Notes: generated by a model not told the origin, from the letters alone. Counted from the first letter of the stretch, positions 42,474 through 54,509 are shown. The stretch: 64,000 nucleotides of DNA from Ostrinia nubilalis (GCF_963855985.1 NC_087096.1:13206001-13270000); one strand, 5' to 3'. Translations and numbers: made by a program.

Positions 42474-42515
42474 AACAGAATTTTTAAGTCGACTGTCGTG
42501 ATCTGTGGATTTCAA

Positions 42516-42608
42516 AGAACTGATGAAATATACTCACGCCGATGGTTAAAAAATGTAGTTCGAAAAAGGTTACAAGCATGGGTTACTTACGTTCGTGTTA
42601 TTGGGCTA
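42516..42608 (-). promoter_or_regulatory. Subterminal region between ATPase and right TIR
   Basis: About 93 nt. On the minus strand it holds a GTAAGT donor near 42588, so it may be leader plus intron of the ATPase transcript. No clear TATA box. Confidence 0.35.
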
Positions 42609-42726
42609 TTAGATCCTAATTCACTTTTTTGTTATAATTGGTCGTTCTAATTAACTTTCTTCGAAAGAGCGGACGAAGGAAGCGAATGAGAAGAAAGTGA
42701 ATTAGAACGAACAATTATAACCTACT
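42609..42726 (-). repeat. Polinton right terminal inverted repeat
   Basis: 118 bp, inverse of 25586-25703 with 5 differences. It ends ATAACCTACT, followed at once by the duplicated CCTACT (42727-42732). It has the same internal hairpin design as the left end. Confidence 0.95.
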
Positions 42727-42965
42727 CCTACTGGCCTCCACACAGGCATGATTAGTGTGGAGTCCAATGTTATACGAAAATGTAATTGTTTTGATTTAAT
42801 GACTTCATAATTAGAACAGTTTTACTAGCTTCTAAAATTTCAGTTCAGATGAACACTGGGATCTACATTTTTGAACTTTTAGGGCTTTAATCAATATGGG
42901 AAGGTAATGGAAACTAAATGACAGATTTTAAAATAACATACTCTAAATTTCGTTTTATTTGATGA

Positions 42966-43190
42966 CTAGCTTTCCGCTCGCGGCTTCGCCCGCGTGGAAT
43001 TTTGTCTGTTACAGAAAAACTTTATCGCGCGCGTCCCTGTTTAAAAAACCAGAATAAAAACTATCCTATATCCTTTACCGGGACTCAAACTATCTCTATG
43101 CCAAATTTAATCAAAATCGGTTCAGTGGTTTAGGCGTGAAAGCAAGACAGACAGACAGACAGACAGAGTTACTTTTGCATTTTTATTATT
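42966..43190 (+). mobile_element. LINE-like tail family A, best copy
   Basis: CTAGCTTTCCGCTCGCGGCT, 'AATTTTGTCTGTTACAGAAA', CGCGCGCGTCCC-like segment, 'CAAAATCGGTTCAGTGGTTT', a GACA run, then the TTTGCATTTTTATTATTA end. Confidence 0.7.
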
Positions 43191-43229
43191 ACTCGCAGTA
43201 GGGCATTTCTACTGTAGGGTGTATTTTTT

Positions 43230-43420
43230 CTCAATTCGGTGCTAAAATTTATATTTAGTTTTTTAAGTAGTTTCAATACAAAAAAATAAATGTTACTCCA
43301 TTCTGAATGTAAAAATAGCATTGTCACTAAATATTGTGAAGTGGTTTATGAGAAATGTTAAGCATCGAATTGAGAGAGCACCGAATTGAGAAAATGAATC
43401 ACGGAATTGAGAAATGAATC
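43230..43420. repeat. Cluster of GAATTGAG words, left
   Basis: CTCAATTCGGTGCT near 43230, then the inverse form GAATTGAGA three times at 43367-43410. The same words recur at 46697-46770 and 47103. They may be arms of one element broken by the insertions between. Confidence 0.5.
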
Positions 43421-43663
43421 TCCAAATATAAAAATCGTTCCGCAAACTTAGAGTTGACGACATTATGAAGAAATACCTAATGTATTTCAATAATTAATAT
43501 AATAAATACCTAAAACGTTTTGATGTTTGATTGCTGGTCTATTAGTTAGATGGTTCATTTTAGGTTTATGTGTCTGAAATACCAATGGAATAAAACAAAA
43601 ATCCTAATCAATATGTTTAATTTTTTAATAAGGAACTTATAATAAATTCTTAATTTTTATATA

Positions 43664-45402
43664 TAAGGTGTTATTTTTTGTACTGATCATACTTTACCAA
43701 CGCATCTAATAAAATCATACAAATACAACCCAAGTGTTTTTAAAAAAAAATTCAGGCTAGTTTTTGTTTTTACTTTTCCTAACAAAAAAAAGATATTATT
43801 TTTACAACCATCCTGTCTTCACTCACTGCCTCTCTCTCTTTCTTTACTTATTTCATTCATACGAGTACGAACAATGGCCGCGCGCATTCATTCAACGTTC
43901 ACACACATAAAGGTTAGATTACACTAAACCTACGTTACCAAAAATTATCACTCGTGAGTATGTACGATGTTACGTCATGTTAATAGGTACTACGCGCTGG
44001 GAGAAACAAAATCTAGCTACATAAGTAGGTAAATAAGTGTATTTTCATTAGTGTAATAGCGGGGGACTTTTCCAACGAACCGAGGCGAATCATCCGCGTT
44101 AAACTAGAAATTTAAAAAAGGATAGAAATTGGAATTCAATATCTACGGTTTCGTAATGCCTACGCAATTTATTTAGAGACGTAATAAAAAATTGATAGGT
44201 ACATACCTATTACTACTTCGCTTCGCTTCAGTGGAAATGCACCCTAATATTGAATATGAATAGGTGTTGTAAATAAAACTCACTGATCAATTTTCCTGGT
44301 TTTAATTCCTAAATTATGATTTGCCATCACACTTTAGATTCATTGATTTTACTTATTCACACATTTACCTATTTTGAATGTTGTTATTTAAAGTTCCTAG
44401 GTTATTATTACACTAATCACAATACATTTTGAACGTCAAGCCTTTGTTGAATGTTCACGTAAACACTGTCTTGCACTGTCTAATCTAGCCACGATCGAAT
44501 TGAGGTAATGCTTTCGGGCTGCACACTTGCTTGCTGTTCACTAGACACCACGTCGGATGTTGTATTCACAATTCGCGCACTAACTTTTTTACGGAAAAAG
44601 TCCCTTTCGCGTAAACAAGCACTCATCTGTCCAAATCACACTGTAGGTATGTACCTAGGTAGACTTCCGCAATAACCATCGATAGAACTAGGTCGCGGTC
44701 GTGGCCCTCTGGCAACAACTCCTTGATAAGGCATTCCGTATTTTTACGCAAAAGCCGCCGTCTGCGGCGCTCGCATCTGGGTACCGCCAGCACTGTGCCG
44801 GTGATTGAAATTGAAATCCAGAACTTCGTCCTCGAAGCGCACGGAATCTCGTCAAGTCAGGATACGGCTGCGCTCCCTGAAGCGCTGCGCGGCTCCAAAC
44901 AAGCAAGGTATGAAGGTTTTCGACTCGTCAATGTTTCTCGTCGGCCAGTTAGTGTGCCCGAAACATAATTTCACCTGCGTTTTGTTATTGATCAAGCGCG
45001 GCATTGTAATAAATCACACATACACTGCAATACGTTTGGGCGCATTGGACGGACTGGGACGATTATTTATGTTGTTGCGCTCCCGCATGCCGATCGGCGG
45101 CTCGGCGCGGGCTGTGGGCGCGGAGCGACTGGCAGCGAGCGCCGAGCGATATCAATATGGCCGACTCACGCGGCGCGGCACGTGGCAGTGGTCGTTGCCC
45201 TCGGCCGGCTACTACGATAGTGCGTACAAACGAATACTCACCGCGCTCAAAGGATGATTTATTTTTTATTTTTTTCGAAACATTCTTTGTCGTTTTACTC
45301 GAAAACTAGCCTGAATTTTTTTTTAAAAACACTTGGATTGTATTTGTATGATTTTATTAGATGCGTTGGTAAAGTATGATCAGTACAAAAAATAACACCT
45401 TA
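43664..45402. mobile_element. DNA transposon-like element with 100-bp inverted ends
   Basis: TAAGGTGTTATTTTTTGTAC starts a near-identical inverted repeat of about 100 bp at 43664-43763, with its partner at 45303-45402. TA stands on both outer sides, so a TA target is possible. The 1739-bp interior has no recognised transposase. A GC-rich stretch at 44690-45255 has a 150-codon frame (44805-45257) without motifs. Non-autonomous, family unknown. Confidence 0.75.
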
Positions 45403-45479
45403 TATTATTTTAATTTTATTTAAATAAAACAAATAATTACATAACACAGGGTCTCTTTGTTTATTTATTCTTAACCTTA

Positions 45480-46520
45480 AACATAATACAAATATTGCAA
45501 AACCCAAGAGCTAGATTGACCTGACACTATACCGAAGATATTATATCGGACGTCAGTTTGTACACGATTAAAATGGCACTCAAATAGCTGAAATACAACA
45601 AGGCACCAGGTGTTACGGCATTACAGCTGAGCTTCCCCGGTACTAAAGGCTCTACAGAAGCAGTTCAATTCCGTCATTCTCGAAGAAAAAACGCCTTCGG
45701 CATGGCACAGAAGTGTGGGGATAGCATTATAGACTCGTCTCACTTATGAGGCGTGTTTACAAGCTGTTTTCGAGAGTCCTTACGAATCATCTCGTTCGCA
45801 GACTCGACGACTTCCAGTCTTCCGAACAAGCTTGTTTCCGAAAAGGCTTTAGTATTATGGTACACACACAGGTACGCTACGGCAGATTATACAGAAGACC
45901 AAGGAGTCGCGATATCGGGGATGATATCGGAGTCATGGCCTCCGTAGAGCCTTTCAACAAGTGGGTCTCAAAATGAACATGGACAAGACAAAAATCATGT
46001 CAAATGTCCGTGTTGCACCCACTCCTCTGAAGGTTGGAGACTACACTCGAAGTTGTTGACAATTGTGTATACCTGGGACAAGAGTCCAAATAGTTAGGTC
46101 CAACTTTGAGAAAGAGGTCTATCGCTGAATTCAACTCAGCTAAGCATCGATCGGGAAGCTTCGCTATTACGTCTGAAATACCGCAGCATCTTAAGACAAA
46201 AGTCTTCTACCAGTGTGTGTTGCCAGTGATGGTGTATGCATGTGAAACTTGCTTACTATCGCTTACTATGAGCCTAATAAGAATCAGAAATGTGAATATC
46301 GGCAAGAGAACCAAAGTGATCGGAATAGCCCGTAAAATTGCATAAATCAAGTAGCAGTAGGCGGGGCACATAGCTCGTACAGGTAATGTCTGTTGGGACT
46401 GAAAAGTTGTCGAGTGGAAACCACGGACCAGTAAGCAGGCCCCCACTAGGTAGACCGACGATCTGGTGAAGGTCGAGGAAAGAACCTGGAAGAATTATTT
46501 TAATAAGATAGCAATAGCAG
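45480..46520 (+). pseudogene. RTE-type LINE reverse transcriptase remnant
   Basis: Degenerate, with frameshifts and stops. It shows KYNKAPGVTAL-like sequence near 45595. Next comes GVYKLFSRVLTNHL (45755 on), as in RT domain 2-3, and a SSEQACFRKGFS segment. CETCLLS with RTKVIGIARKIA appears near 46240-46345. The ending at 46430-46500 (GGCCCCCACTAGGTAGACCG, AAGGTCGAGGAAAG) matches the RTE C-terminal GRPPTRW module. No function remains. Confidence 0.75.
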
Positions 46521-46689
46521 TGTATTTTTTTTTTAATGAAACCTCAAAAAATAGTTTTATTGTCTTCTGTCCAATGACTGGTACGATCCAATGATTGGTA
46601 GTCCACCCTATTATTATACTCTATTGATTTCATTATTATTTTAAGTTACACAAACAATTTATAGCACAATAAAAGTATCTATTTTCATT

Positions 46690-46770
46690 TAATATCAATT
46701 CGGTGTACGTGTTTTCTCAATTCGATGCCCCATATTCCGCGGAATTGAGATCCACGGAATTGAGAAAAAA
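46690..46770. repeat. Cluster of GAATTGAG words, right
   Basis: TCAATTCGGTGTACG and CTCAATTCGATG, then the inverse GCGGAATTGAGATC and CACGGAATTGAGAA. Another CACGGAATTGAGGC is at 47100. Compare 43230-43420. Confidence 0.5.
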
Positions 46771-47504
46771 TCACATTTCATCAAATTACTCGAAAATATT
46801 ATAAATTACAACGATTTCTACCAAACGTAATGGCAGATATCAGTTAAATACTTAATTAATTCAGCAGTAATCTCATTAAATACTTCATGAACATTATTAA
46901 TGTCGCACACCGGTTTGAGAAATGACCAGTGACCAAAAATTCAGAGTGATTTCAAACCTCTGAAAAATGCTCCTCAAAGCGACTGATCCCGCTTTTATAC
47001 TGCTCGACCACTCGAGTGCAACTGCTAGTTTATGGGAATCAGGCGTGGGTGTTCGTATTGTGCGTTGTTAGTGATATTTTATAGGAGCACAAAAGTAAAA
47101 ATCACGGAATTGAGGCACACACGTCGGACAAAATTTAAATGTGTTACTGTATTAAAACCCAAGGACTTGCAATAAAGAAACTCATTTATATGTATATCTT
47201 TATTAACTATCCCTTGTTCTGTGAATGTGGGTTTCATAATGGGGAAGTTATTATTTCAAAAGTTATGAAGCAAAAACGAGTAAATTCTGGAAACCGGACA
47301 CTCCATTTTAGGCCAAATTTCGCCCGTTTTTGAACTTTCGGATTTTTTCAAGGCGAGATGTAAAACCTGGCGGTATTCTAAATATGCTCTCCATCAAGTC
47401 AAGAGTCCTATAAATACGTGTGTTTTTTTTCAAGTCCGTACTTCAATTTTAAAGGTACTTTTTTCGCCCCAGTAGGTCGATCGGTCGTCCCCGTAGAAAT
47501 GCCC

Positions 47505-48856
47505 AGTAGCGTCTTTCCATTCTATACATAGCCAGAACGCAAGGGTGTGAAACTAATCGAGTATAGTTTGGATATGACTTTTTTTACTAAGCTCTTCCAA
47601 ACTATACACGACCAGTACGCATACGCTGCGTACTGCTCGCGTATACTTTGTAGTGACTTAGGTCAATTATCTTACTCCAAAATATACATCGTCAGTACGC
47701 ATACGGACTAATCATGTATGTATTGTAATAAGTGCGCGATTACAATGTATACGCGAGTAGTTGCATGCTCGTCATTTTGACTTATTTACCTCTCTTTCTA
47801 TTACATATTAATTCATATCTGCGTGTCTACTTTAAACATTGAATCAATTTCGACACGTGCCATTGTTTTGTCAATAAATAATAATAATTAAGAGTTTTTT
47901 GGTGTTTCATATTCTGCCATAGAAAAGATATTTGTTTCGGGGCTGTATTTTATCAATTCTCGAATAACTCTTAAATTAAGAATTATGTAGGTATGTCAAA
48001 ATGATTTTGTTCTTGAGATAAAAGCTTATAAATAAAAATAAATATCCCTGGACATTTTACACTGCGCTTCTAGTCCCAAACTAAGCAAAGCTTGTACTAT
48101 GGGTACTAGATAACGGATATAAACATACTTTAATACTTTTTTTTTTGAAAATACATACTTATTATACCTACATACATAGAAGACACCCAGTCCAATACAA
48201 ACAAATATGTTCATGCATACAAATTAACGTTTGTACTGTGCGGGAATCGAACCGGCTACCTCCGGAACAGTTGTCCGTTTCGAATTACTACACCAAACGG
48301 CCGACAATTTTAGTTAATAATGCACGTTCAACTTTCTTCTTTCACTCTCTCTCATTTTAAATGAATTTATGATTACACTAATAAATAAATTGTTATTTAA
48401 TTTGAAATTTACCTAATCAATTTAATTTCAGAAACCACTTACATTAGTGTTATAAATCTAGATTTATTATAATGTAGATTCAGTAAAATAATAATATTTT
48501 ATGTAATAATTAACGACTTTAAAAATGGCATTACCGCACGTGATACTACATAGATAGTTGTTATTTCTAATCTCGAGGACAAAGCACGAGCATAATATCA
48601 AATAAATGTAATAATTTTAAATATAATTCCATATTTTACTAAATCAAATCAACTAAACACACTAGTCAACTGTAAGTGGTGTCGTATAGTTTGGAGCGAA
48701 GACGGAATCCATCCACGATACAAACCATACACGATCAGTACGCAAAATTCGTGTATAGTTTGTAGTGACCGATTTACAAAGAGACATTCCAAAATATACA
48801 CGAGCAGTTTCCTATGGGTGCGTTCTGGCCATGTATAGAACGGAAAGACGCCTCGC
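47505..48856. mobile_element. Foldback DNA element with nested SINE
   Basis: AGCGTCTTTCCATTCTATAC with AGCCAGAACGCA near the left edge is matched in reverse at 48805-48850 (GTGCGTTCTGGCCATGTATAGAACGG, listed here in two parts: GTGCGTTCTGGCC and ATGTATAGAACGG). Inside, many GTATAGTTTG and CAGTACGCA words occur in both orientations. A SINE sits at 48040-48305. No protein. Confidence 0.65.
48040..48305 (-). mobile_element. tRNA-derived SINE, stand-alone copy of the array SINE
   Basis: Same family as the SINE in the 9-12 kb array: TTTACACTGCGC, 'ACTAAGCAAAGCTTGTACTA', GATAACGGATATAAACA, 'TTTGTACTGTGCGGGAATCG' and an AAACGGCCGACA head. It shows that the family is dispersed. Confidence 0.75.
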
Positions 48857-49132
48857 AGTATAGAAGTATCGATTATTTATAATTTTGACTTAATTATTAA
48901 TAAATTCACACATACCTACATTACACACCTCCGAAAATGGTACTTACATCTCCATTTCCAGAAGAAGAAGAAGGGAATAGATCAACACAAGTTTCTAGGG
49001 CTTAACGAAGCAATCCCCGTGCACCTCGAGGTAGTATTAGTTAGAACTAGCTATAGTGATGTAACATACAACAGAACATATCGATAAACTAACAGATAAA
49101 AATATCGTACACCGGCAATACATGATGTTAGG

Positions 49133-49279
49133 CTGGTTTTAGAGTCACGCTGACGCACGCTGACCTTCAGCGCTGACAGCCAAAATGTATGAAGCGTCGG
49201 TGCCGAGCGATCAGCGTCACTCAGGAAGGTTCCACGCCGACGATCAGCGAGCGGTCAGCGCGATTCTAAAACCCGCCAT
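49133..49279. repeat. Foldback MITE
   Basis: GGCTGGTTTTAGAGTCACGC at the left and GCGCGATTCTAAAACCCGCC at the right are imperfect inverse repeats. GCTGACG/CAGCGT words fill the inside. A TWA-type target may flank it (TTA left, ATA right). Confidence 0.75.
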
Positions 49280-49704
49280 AAGCTGCATACATATTTCAGG
49301 TGATAGACAATAAGTAGAATTATAATGTTTTATTACATTTTTACACTCTTTTTGCCAAGTTTTAATTTAATATCGATCCTAAAAACAATTTTATTTTACT
49401 GCTAATAAATTCATTCAAGTATAAAACTCGGTAAGTATCATCAACAGATACTTCTGTATTATTGAAATTAAATGAATAAAAAAATATAAAGAAAAATATA
49501 ACGTTATCGACACTATTACAACACTAGTCTATAAAACTAGCCAACTAACTTCGGCCGCACTTCGGTAACTTTCAATTTACTATCGTGTGTTCTCAAGTTA
49601 AGTATGTGCAAGTTTTATCTGCCAGCTGCATGATAAACTAGAAAAGAGGAACAAATAAGGGTTACTTAGAGTTTAAAGAAGGTACTTACCTATTACTATT
49701 ACTA

Positions 49705-49920
49705 GCGGCCGCCCGCGACTTCGTACGCGGTAACGCGTGGATCCCGTTTTATACCCTTAGTTGATTGAATTTTGCAAAATACAGTCTTAGTGAGTACCTA
49801 CTTTCTAAAAAAACCCTTATGCAAAATTGTTGACTCCTAGCACTTGCAGTTTCTGAGATTTTGTGATGAGTGAGTGAGTTAGTCAGTCAGTGACCTTTCG
49901 TTTTTATTTAAATAGATTAC
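49705..49920 (+). mobile_element. LINE-like tail family C
   Basis: CTAGCGGCCGCCCGCGACTT, GTGGATCCCGTTTTA, a GTGAGTGAGTTAGTCAGTCA run, and an end near ATTTAAATAGATTA. Confidence 0.6.
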
Positions 49921-50534
49921 AATAGACTTAACTAATTCACTGCTCATCGTATTAGCTATTAGTAAATTAGATAACCGAACAATAAATTATGAATACCTAT
50001 TACATGTGAACCTGTAAATAATTTAGTCTACGTTTCAGTTAGATGATGGAATGAGTTAAGTGTGTAGTTATTTAACACCAGAAGATTAAAACACATAGAA
50101 TTTAAACACAAACCAGGTTAAAGGTACTATCAAACAATGCTCCAGGAAGCCGTGGCAGCATAAATCTTATTCCACAAACATTTTTTACCAAGAGATCAGT
50201 CATCCTGATGTTACCACGGAGAAATTTCGCAAACAAATTAGTAAAGATTAATCCAAAGAATCCTCGAGATTGCGTAATTTGCTGTAACTTTGTCAACGAC
50301 GATGAAAGCATTCTTACTTCAATTCTTACATCTAAGCCAAGTTTGGGAAATTTTTATTGGATAACGACATGAGATATGAACGTGAAACTTGATGCGGGAC
50401 GAAATTTCACGAAGCTGAAGAAGCTTCGTCGTGAAGCTTTGTATTAATTAAAGATGGATGCCATAGTGGTTCGCGTCAGGACAACAAATCCATGAGTTAT
50501 TGCAGGCTTGAATCCTTGTTACTGAAAATTCTCA

Positions 50535-50750
50535 TCATCATCATCATTAAAGCCACAGTAATTCCATATGAACATAGGCTTCCCCCAATGAATTCCAGAT
50601 AAGCCGATTGGTAGCGGCTTGCATTTAGCACTTTCCTGCTACCTTTATACCCCCTTGTTGATGCAAGTCTTACGCTGCGCTTACCGGTACGTGGCCTCCA
50701 CTCCAGAACCTTGCTGCCCCATTGGCCGTCAGATCTGCGTGCTAATGAAT
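50535..50750 (-). mobile_element. RTE-type LINE 3' fragment
   Basis: CATCATCATCATT start, GAACATAGGCTTCCCCCAAT, 'TAGCACTTTCCTGCTACCTT', then GCCTCCACTCCAGAACCTTG and the reversed C-terminal codons (RSDGQWGSKVLEWRPRTGKR on the minus strand). Confidence 0.7.
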
Positions 50751-50939
50751 AAATGCTTAATGATAAGCATGTAATTCGAAGCATTAGTGACTAACTTTAC
50801 ACGACTGATGAGATGACTGATACAAGTGATAATATTTAATACCTTCGCGAATCTCTGATGTATGAAAACTACAAACATCCTCAATACTCAACTCAGTCAT
50901 CTAGTGCTTCCAAGTTGAACTTTTAAAATATAGAACACT

Positions 50940-51130
50940 AGGTTGCCTTCGGTTTTTCCCGTGCTAAATTTTGTCTGTGACAGAAAAACTTTACCGCACG
51001 CTTCCCGGTCTCCAAGGCCGAGATTACAACTATCTCGGGGGCTCAAATTTCATCAAAATAGGTTCAGTGGTTTAGGCGTGAAAGCGTAAAATACACAGAC
51101 AGAATTTCACATTTACAATCTTAGTAGTTA
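50940..51130 (+). mobile_element. LINE-like tail family A
   Basis: 'TTTTGTCTGTGACAGAAAAA', CCGCACGCTTCCCGG, 'CATCAAAATAGGTTCAGTGG', TTTAGGCGTGAAAGCG, and an end near CAATCTTAGTAG. Confidence 0.65.
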
Positions 51131-51134
51131 GTAT

Positions 51135-52045
51135 TTGGCCATGTAGAATGCTTGACCAGTGATTTGATTGTCATTGGAAACTCAACGCCAATCAGTTGCT
51201 CTATGTACGATGCAACTCGACACGAATCTAACACAAAGGGTGCCGATGTTTACGCTCTACCGAATACGTATAGAGCGACGAGTGGTGTAAAGCCAGGCCC
51301 ATTCAAAAGAGATTTGCGACAACTGGCCAAATAGTCACTAGGGCGCTCTAGTTTTAGAGGTTTTGTTTTGTTTGGTACCGGACTAATACAGTTGTGATTA
51401 TCATTGTGACTTCGTCAATTTAGTTTTAGTAGTTATATAAATAATAGGTAGCCATTTCTTCAAGTCTAAAAAGTTTTGAAACAAAGGTGACACTTAAAAG
51501 TATTCGATTTAAGCGAGCACTTTCATTTTACTGTATTCATTTATTAAGCACTAAATTATTTTTTGTTTTTTAAAATTCAATTTTCTCATAAAGGAAAATC
51601 ACAATACTTATTGTGCCTACCTATTTTGTTGTGTCAACAAAACATAATAATCTAAAAATTATAAAATAAAAACTGTTTAACCCTTAAATGCATGAATTAA
51701 TTAAAATTATTTTTTATCTCAAACATTCACGATTCTAATTATTTGATAACTTTCGACAACATTTTTTCAAACACACAATAATATTTTTTGTTTTAGACTA
51801 ATGTTGTGCAACTTTGTATTCTGCTCGTCCTTCAAACGTTTTCCTTCTTCCGTTTTATTCATTTTTGCCGCAGAAAATACTTTGTATTTCTCTCCAGCAA
51901 TCCTTTTCTGGAAATGCTAAATAAATGGGATGTAAATTACTCCAGTATCTTAATTGGGATGGAGAAAATCTTTTGCAAAAATATATTTTTTATTTTTAAA
52001 CATTACCGTACTGAAACAGACGAAAGTAGGCATTGTTTCCGCTGA
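51135..52045. other. No supported gene
   Basis: AT-rich; small frames at 51152 and 51806 lack motifs and splice context. Confidence 0.4.
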
Positions 52046-52054
52046 ATTATGACC

Positions 52055-52165
52055 GTTTTCACCATCAATCCCTAATTTTTAAGTGACCCCTATGGTAACA
52101 TATAACAGAATTTTGTTTTTATAGGGGTCACTTAAAAATTAGCGATTGATGATGAAAACGGGCAT
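52055..52165. repeat. Foldback MITE with long arms
   Basis: CCCTAATTTTTAAGTGACCC at 52070 is mirrored by GGGGTCACTTAAAAATTAGC near 52125-52145. The arms extend outward through TTTTCACCATCAAT and ATTGATGATGAAAA. The loop is about 35 bp. Confidence 0.8.
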
Positions 52166-52454
52166 TAAGCTCTTTAAATTTCAAACATGTTCGTACATTG
52201 CTAGAATTCAGAAAAGCAATTTGCTTTTACCTTTTTCATAGAACTGTAATAAATAATCGTATCATGCAATGCGAAATTACTGTAAGTCATTCATGCAAAT
52301 GAATGCATTTAACTTGATACATAACGAAACGGCGACTACTACTGAAGTGGTGTGTACATAACCGTGGAAAATTTTCAAAAGTAGTTCCTTAATTTTCTAT
52401 AAAAAACAATCTATACCCGACATTGTATTTCAGTATTTATTTCATCTAAGTATA

Positions 52455-52690
52455 GGTACTAATATTATAAAGTTGAAGTGTTTGTTTGTTTGGTTGGTTG
52501 AACGCGCTAATCTCAGTAACTACTGGTCCGATTCGAAAAAAGTATTTGTGTGCCCATTTATCGAGGAAGGCTTTAGTAATAACATTACCCTACACCCAAT
52601 AGGGGCTGAGCAGTAAAGAAAAATATTACAAAAACGGGAAATATTTTTCAAAATATTTTCACGCGTACGAAATCGCGGGCACAGCTAGAA
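52455..52690 (-). mobile_element. LINE-like tail, related to family C
   Basis: Reversed copy: TACTAATATTATAAAGTTGA, a GTTTGTTTG run, 'AACTACTGGTCCGATTCGAA', ending in TTTCACGCGTACGAAATCGC and GGGCACAGCTAG. Confidence 0.6.
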
Positions 52691-53779
52691 TGATAAAATC
52701 GATCTCTCTTCAAAGTGAAAACTCATGTTTTAAGCTTAAGTAAGCATTAGAATCGCGTCCACCACAAGCTTTACTTAATTACAGTATATCCTACTTAATT
52801 CCGTTAGGTAACAGTTAATAAGATAATTAGTATACAACGGGTATAATTAGCAAAGGATCTTACAATTAATGCGGGTGTTACCATGAATTGTTCGAATCCT
52901 TTCCGAATGGCTGCCGTTTTTGCTCTTACTGCTTTGTAATAAAGCTCACCTGGTAAGGAAATATTTGAACCGAAATATAGGCAGAAGAAAACGGCCAGGT
53001 ATTTATTTGAGTTCTCAAGTGTTTAAGGTTTTATTTAATACTCGTATGTTGAAGTTCTGTAAGCCTCCTCTCCCTTTTACTTTTCATGTATTAGGGAGAG
53101 TCTTCCCCCTGCATTAGGACTAAATCGCTGAACACTGAAGTATTGTATTAAGTCTTTTCAATTTTAAATTAGCAGTGAAAACTCCCAGGCTTGTGTAAGA
53201 CTTATTTTTTGTGTGCTACCTGTGTTCTGTATGTTTTCCTAATAAACAAAAAAACACTGACTATAAACCTGATTATTAAGATCATGAAATAAACTTTTAA
53301 GCATCCTCTTTCGAATTAAATATACACCTACAACTCATTTTTTCTCTGCTACAAGCAAACAACTTCTCTTTCGGACAAAATGGTAATTCATCCCACAAAA
53401 CATGGTAATGATACTCTTAATGGTAAGAATACTATTAATTGCAAGTATTAAGTTTCAAAGCAATCGTAGTAAAAATCTGTGTATTACGATTGGCTTTTTT
53501 CTTCGAAGCTACACATAAGCCCTATACTGGGGCCAGCCTACGTACTCCCCCGGGACCCGAGCTTTAGTTTTCCGCGCGAAGATTTGTTTCATTGGCCAGG
53601 TACGTTTTATCGTCTTGTTTATGCGCTACCTGAATTATGGGTAGTTCCAATAAAGCCTACTTTACATTATGTACTGGCATAGTGGAATTGAATACCGTAG
53701 ATTCTTTACGCAAATTAAAAAAGCATTCTTCTAGGCATTTTTGCTACGTTTTCACATACACGAATATAGGTAGGTTTGG

Positions 53780-54110
53780 TAAGTATGGGCCTTATAAGGA
53801 AGCTCAAAGTTGCACAGCGTGCTATGGAGAGGGCTATGCTCGATGTTTCTTTTCAAGATCAACTCGGAACTGAGGAGATACGTAAATGAACTAGAGTCAC
53901 TGACATAGCCCGACGGATTTGCAAGCTGAAGTGACAATGGGCAGGGCACATAGTACGTAGAACTGACGGCCGATAGGGCAGCAAGGTCCGAGTGGATCCC
54001 ACGTAGGTACCGGACCGTAGGCATTATTAGTTATCATCAGCTCTACATCTAGTAGTCCACTGCTGGGCATAAGCCTCCCACGTCCAGCAGTTGACTATGA
54101 CGATGATGGC
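53780..54110 (+). mobile_element. RTE-type LINE C-terminal fragment
   Basis: Broken + strand codons for GLIRKLKVAQRAMERAM, RVTDIARRICKLK and GHIVRRTDGR, with internal stops, then the 3' module (CATCTAGTAGTCCACTGCTG, GGCATAAGCCTCCC) in a second orientation. Confidence 0.7.
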
Positions 54111-54509
54111 TTATTTAGTACCATTATAAATGTGTATCTAGAGATATGGGCTTACTCTGCCTTCTTCTATTTTGTTAAGGGTACACAGAGCGTATAGTTT
54201 ATTACAATAGGAGCCAAAGTTTCTATTGTTAACGGACAATTCCCGATACACCTGAAATATTTCGTCGAAATACGAAATACAATTTTGTATCAGAGCTTGG
54301 GCAAGAATATCAATATTTGATGGGATATTGACCTTTTCAGGTAAAACTATGCCTAAAATGCTTTAAAATTTTAATACAATCGTTGCTGACTAGAGGTGGG
54401 AATATAAATAGATATTTACCGCTTCTTCCTGAGGGTCTGTTCGAGCACTAGCAGTTAGCGAAGTGTAAATAGTGACATCTTTTAAATCTTATTAATAAAC
54501 AAACATTTT

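Larger units (their letters stand above)
25580..42732. mobile_element. Polinton/Maverick (adintovirus-like) element with target duplication
   Basis: A self-synthesising DNA transposon or endogenous virus occupying 25586-42726 (17,141 bp). The hallmarks are 118-bp terminal inverted repeats beginning AG, a perfect 6-bp duplication CCTACT at 25580-25585 and 42727-42732, and the full gene set: protein-primed PolB, retroviral-type integrase with chromodomain, packaging ATPase, adenain-like protease, double-jelly-roll capsid protein, penton, and a PLA2-bearing minor capsid protein. The left genes run rightward and the right genes leftward, so transcription converges near 34.1-35.7 kb. Every coding frame is open. 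A SINE (27261) and an RTE fragment (34595) entered it later without hitting a core gene. Confidence 0.95.

Noticed and set aside
44805..45257. 150-codon open frame in a GC-rich region
   Set aside because: It lies in the core of a TIR element, has no recognisable motif or splice context, and overlaps other open frames, as expected for GC-rich DNA.
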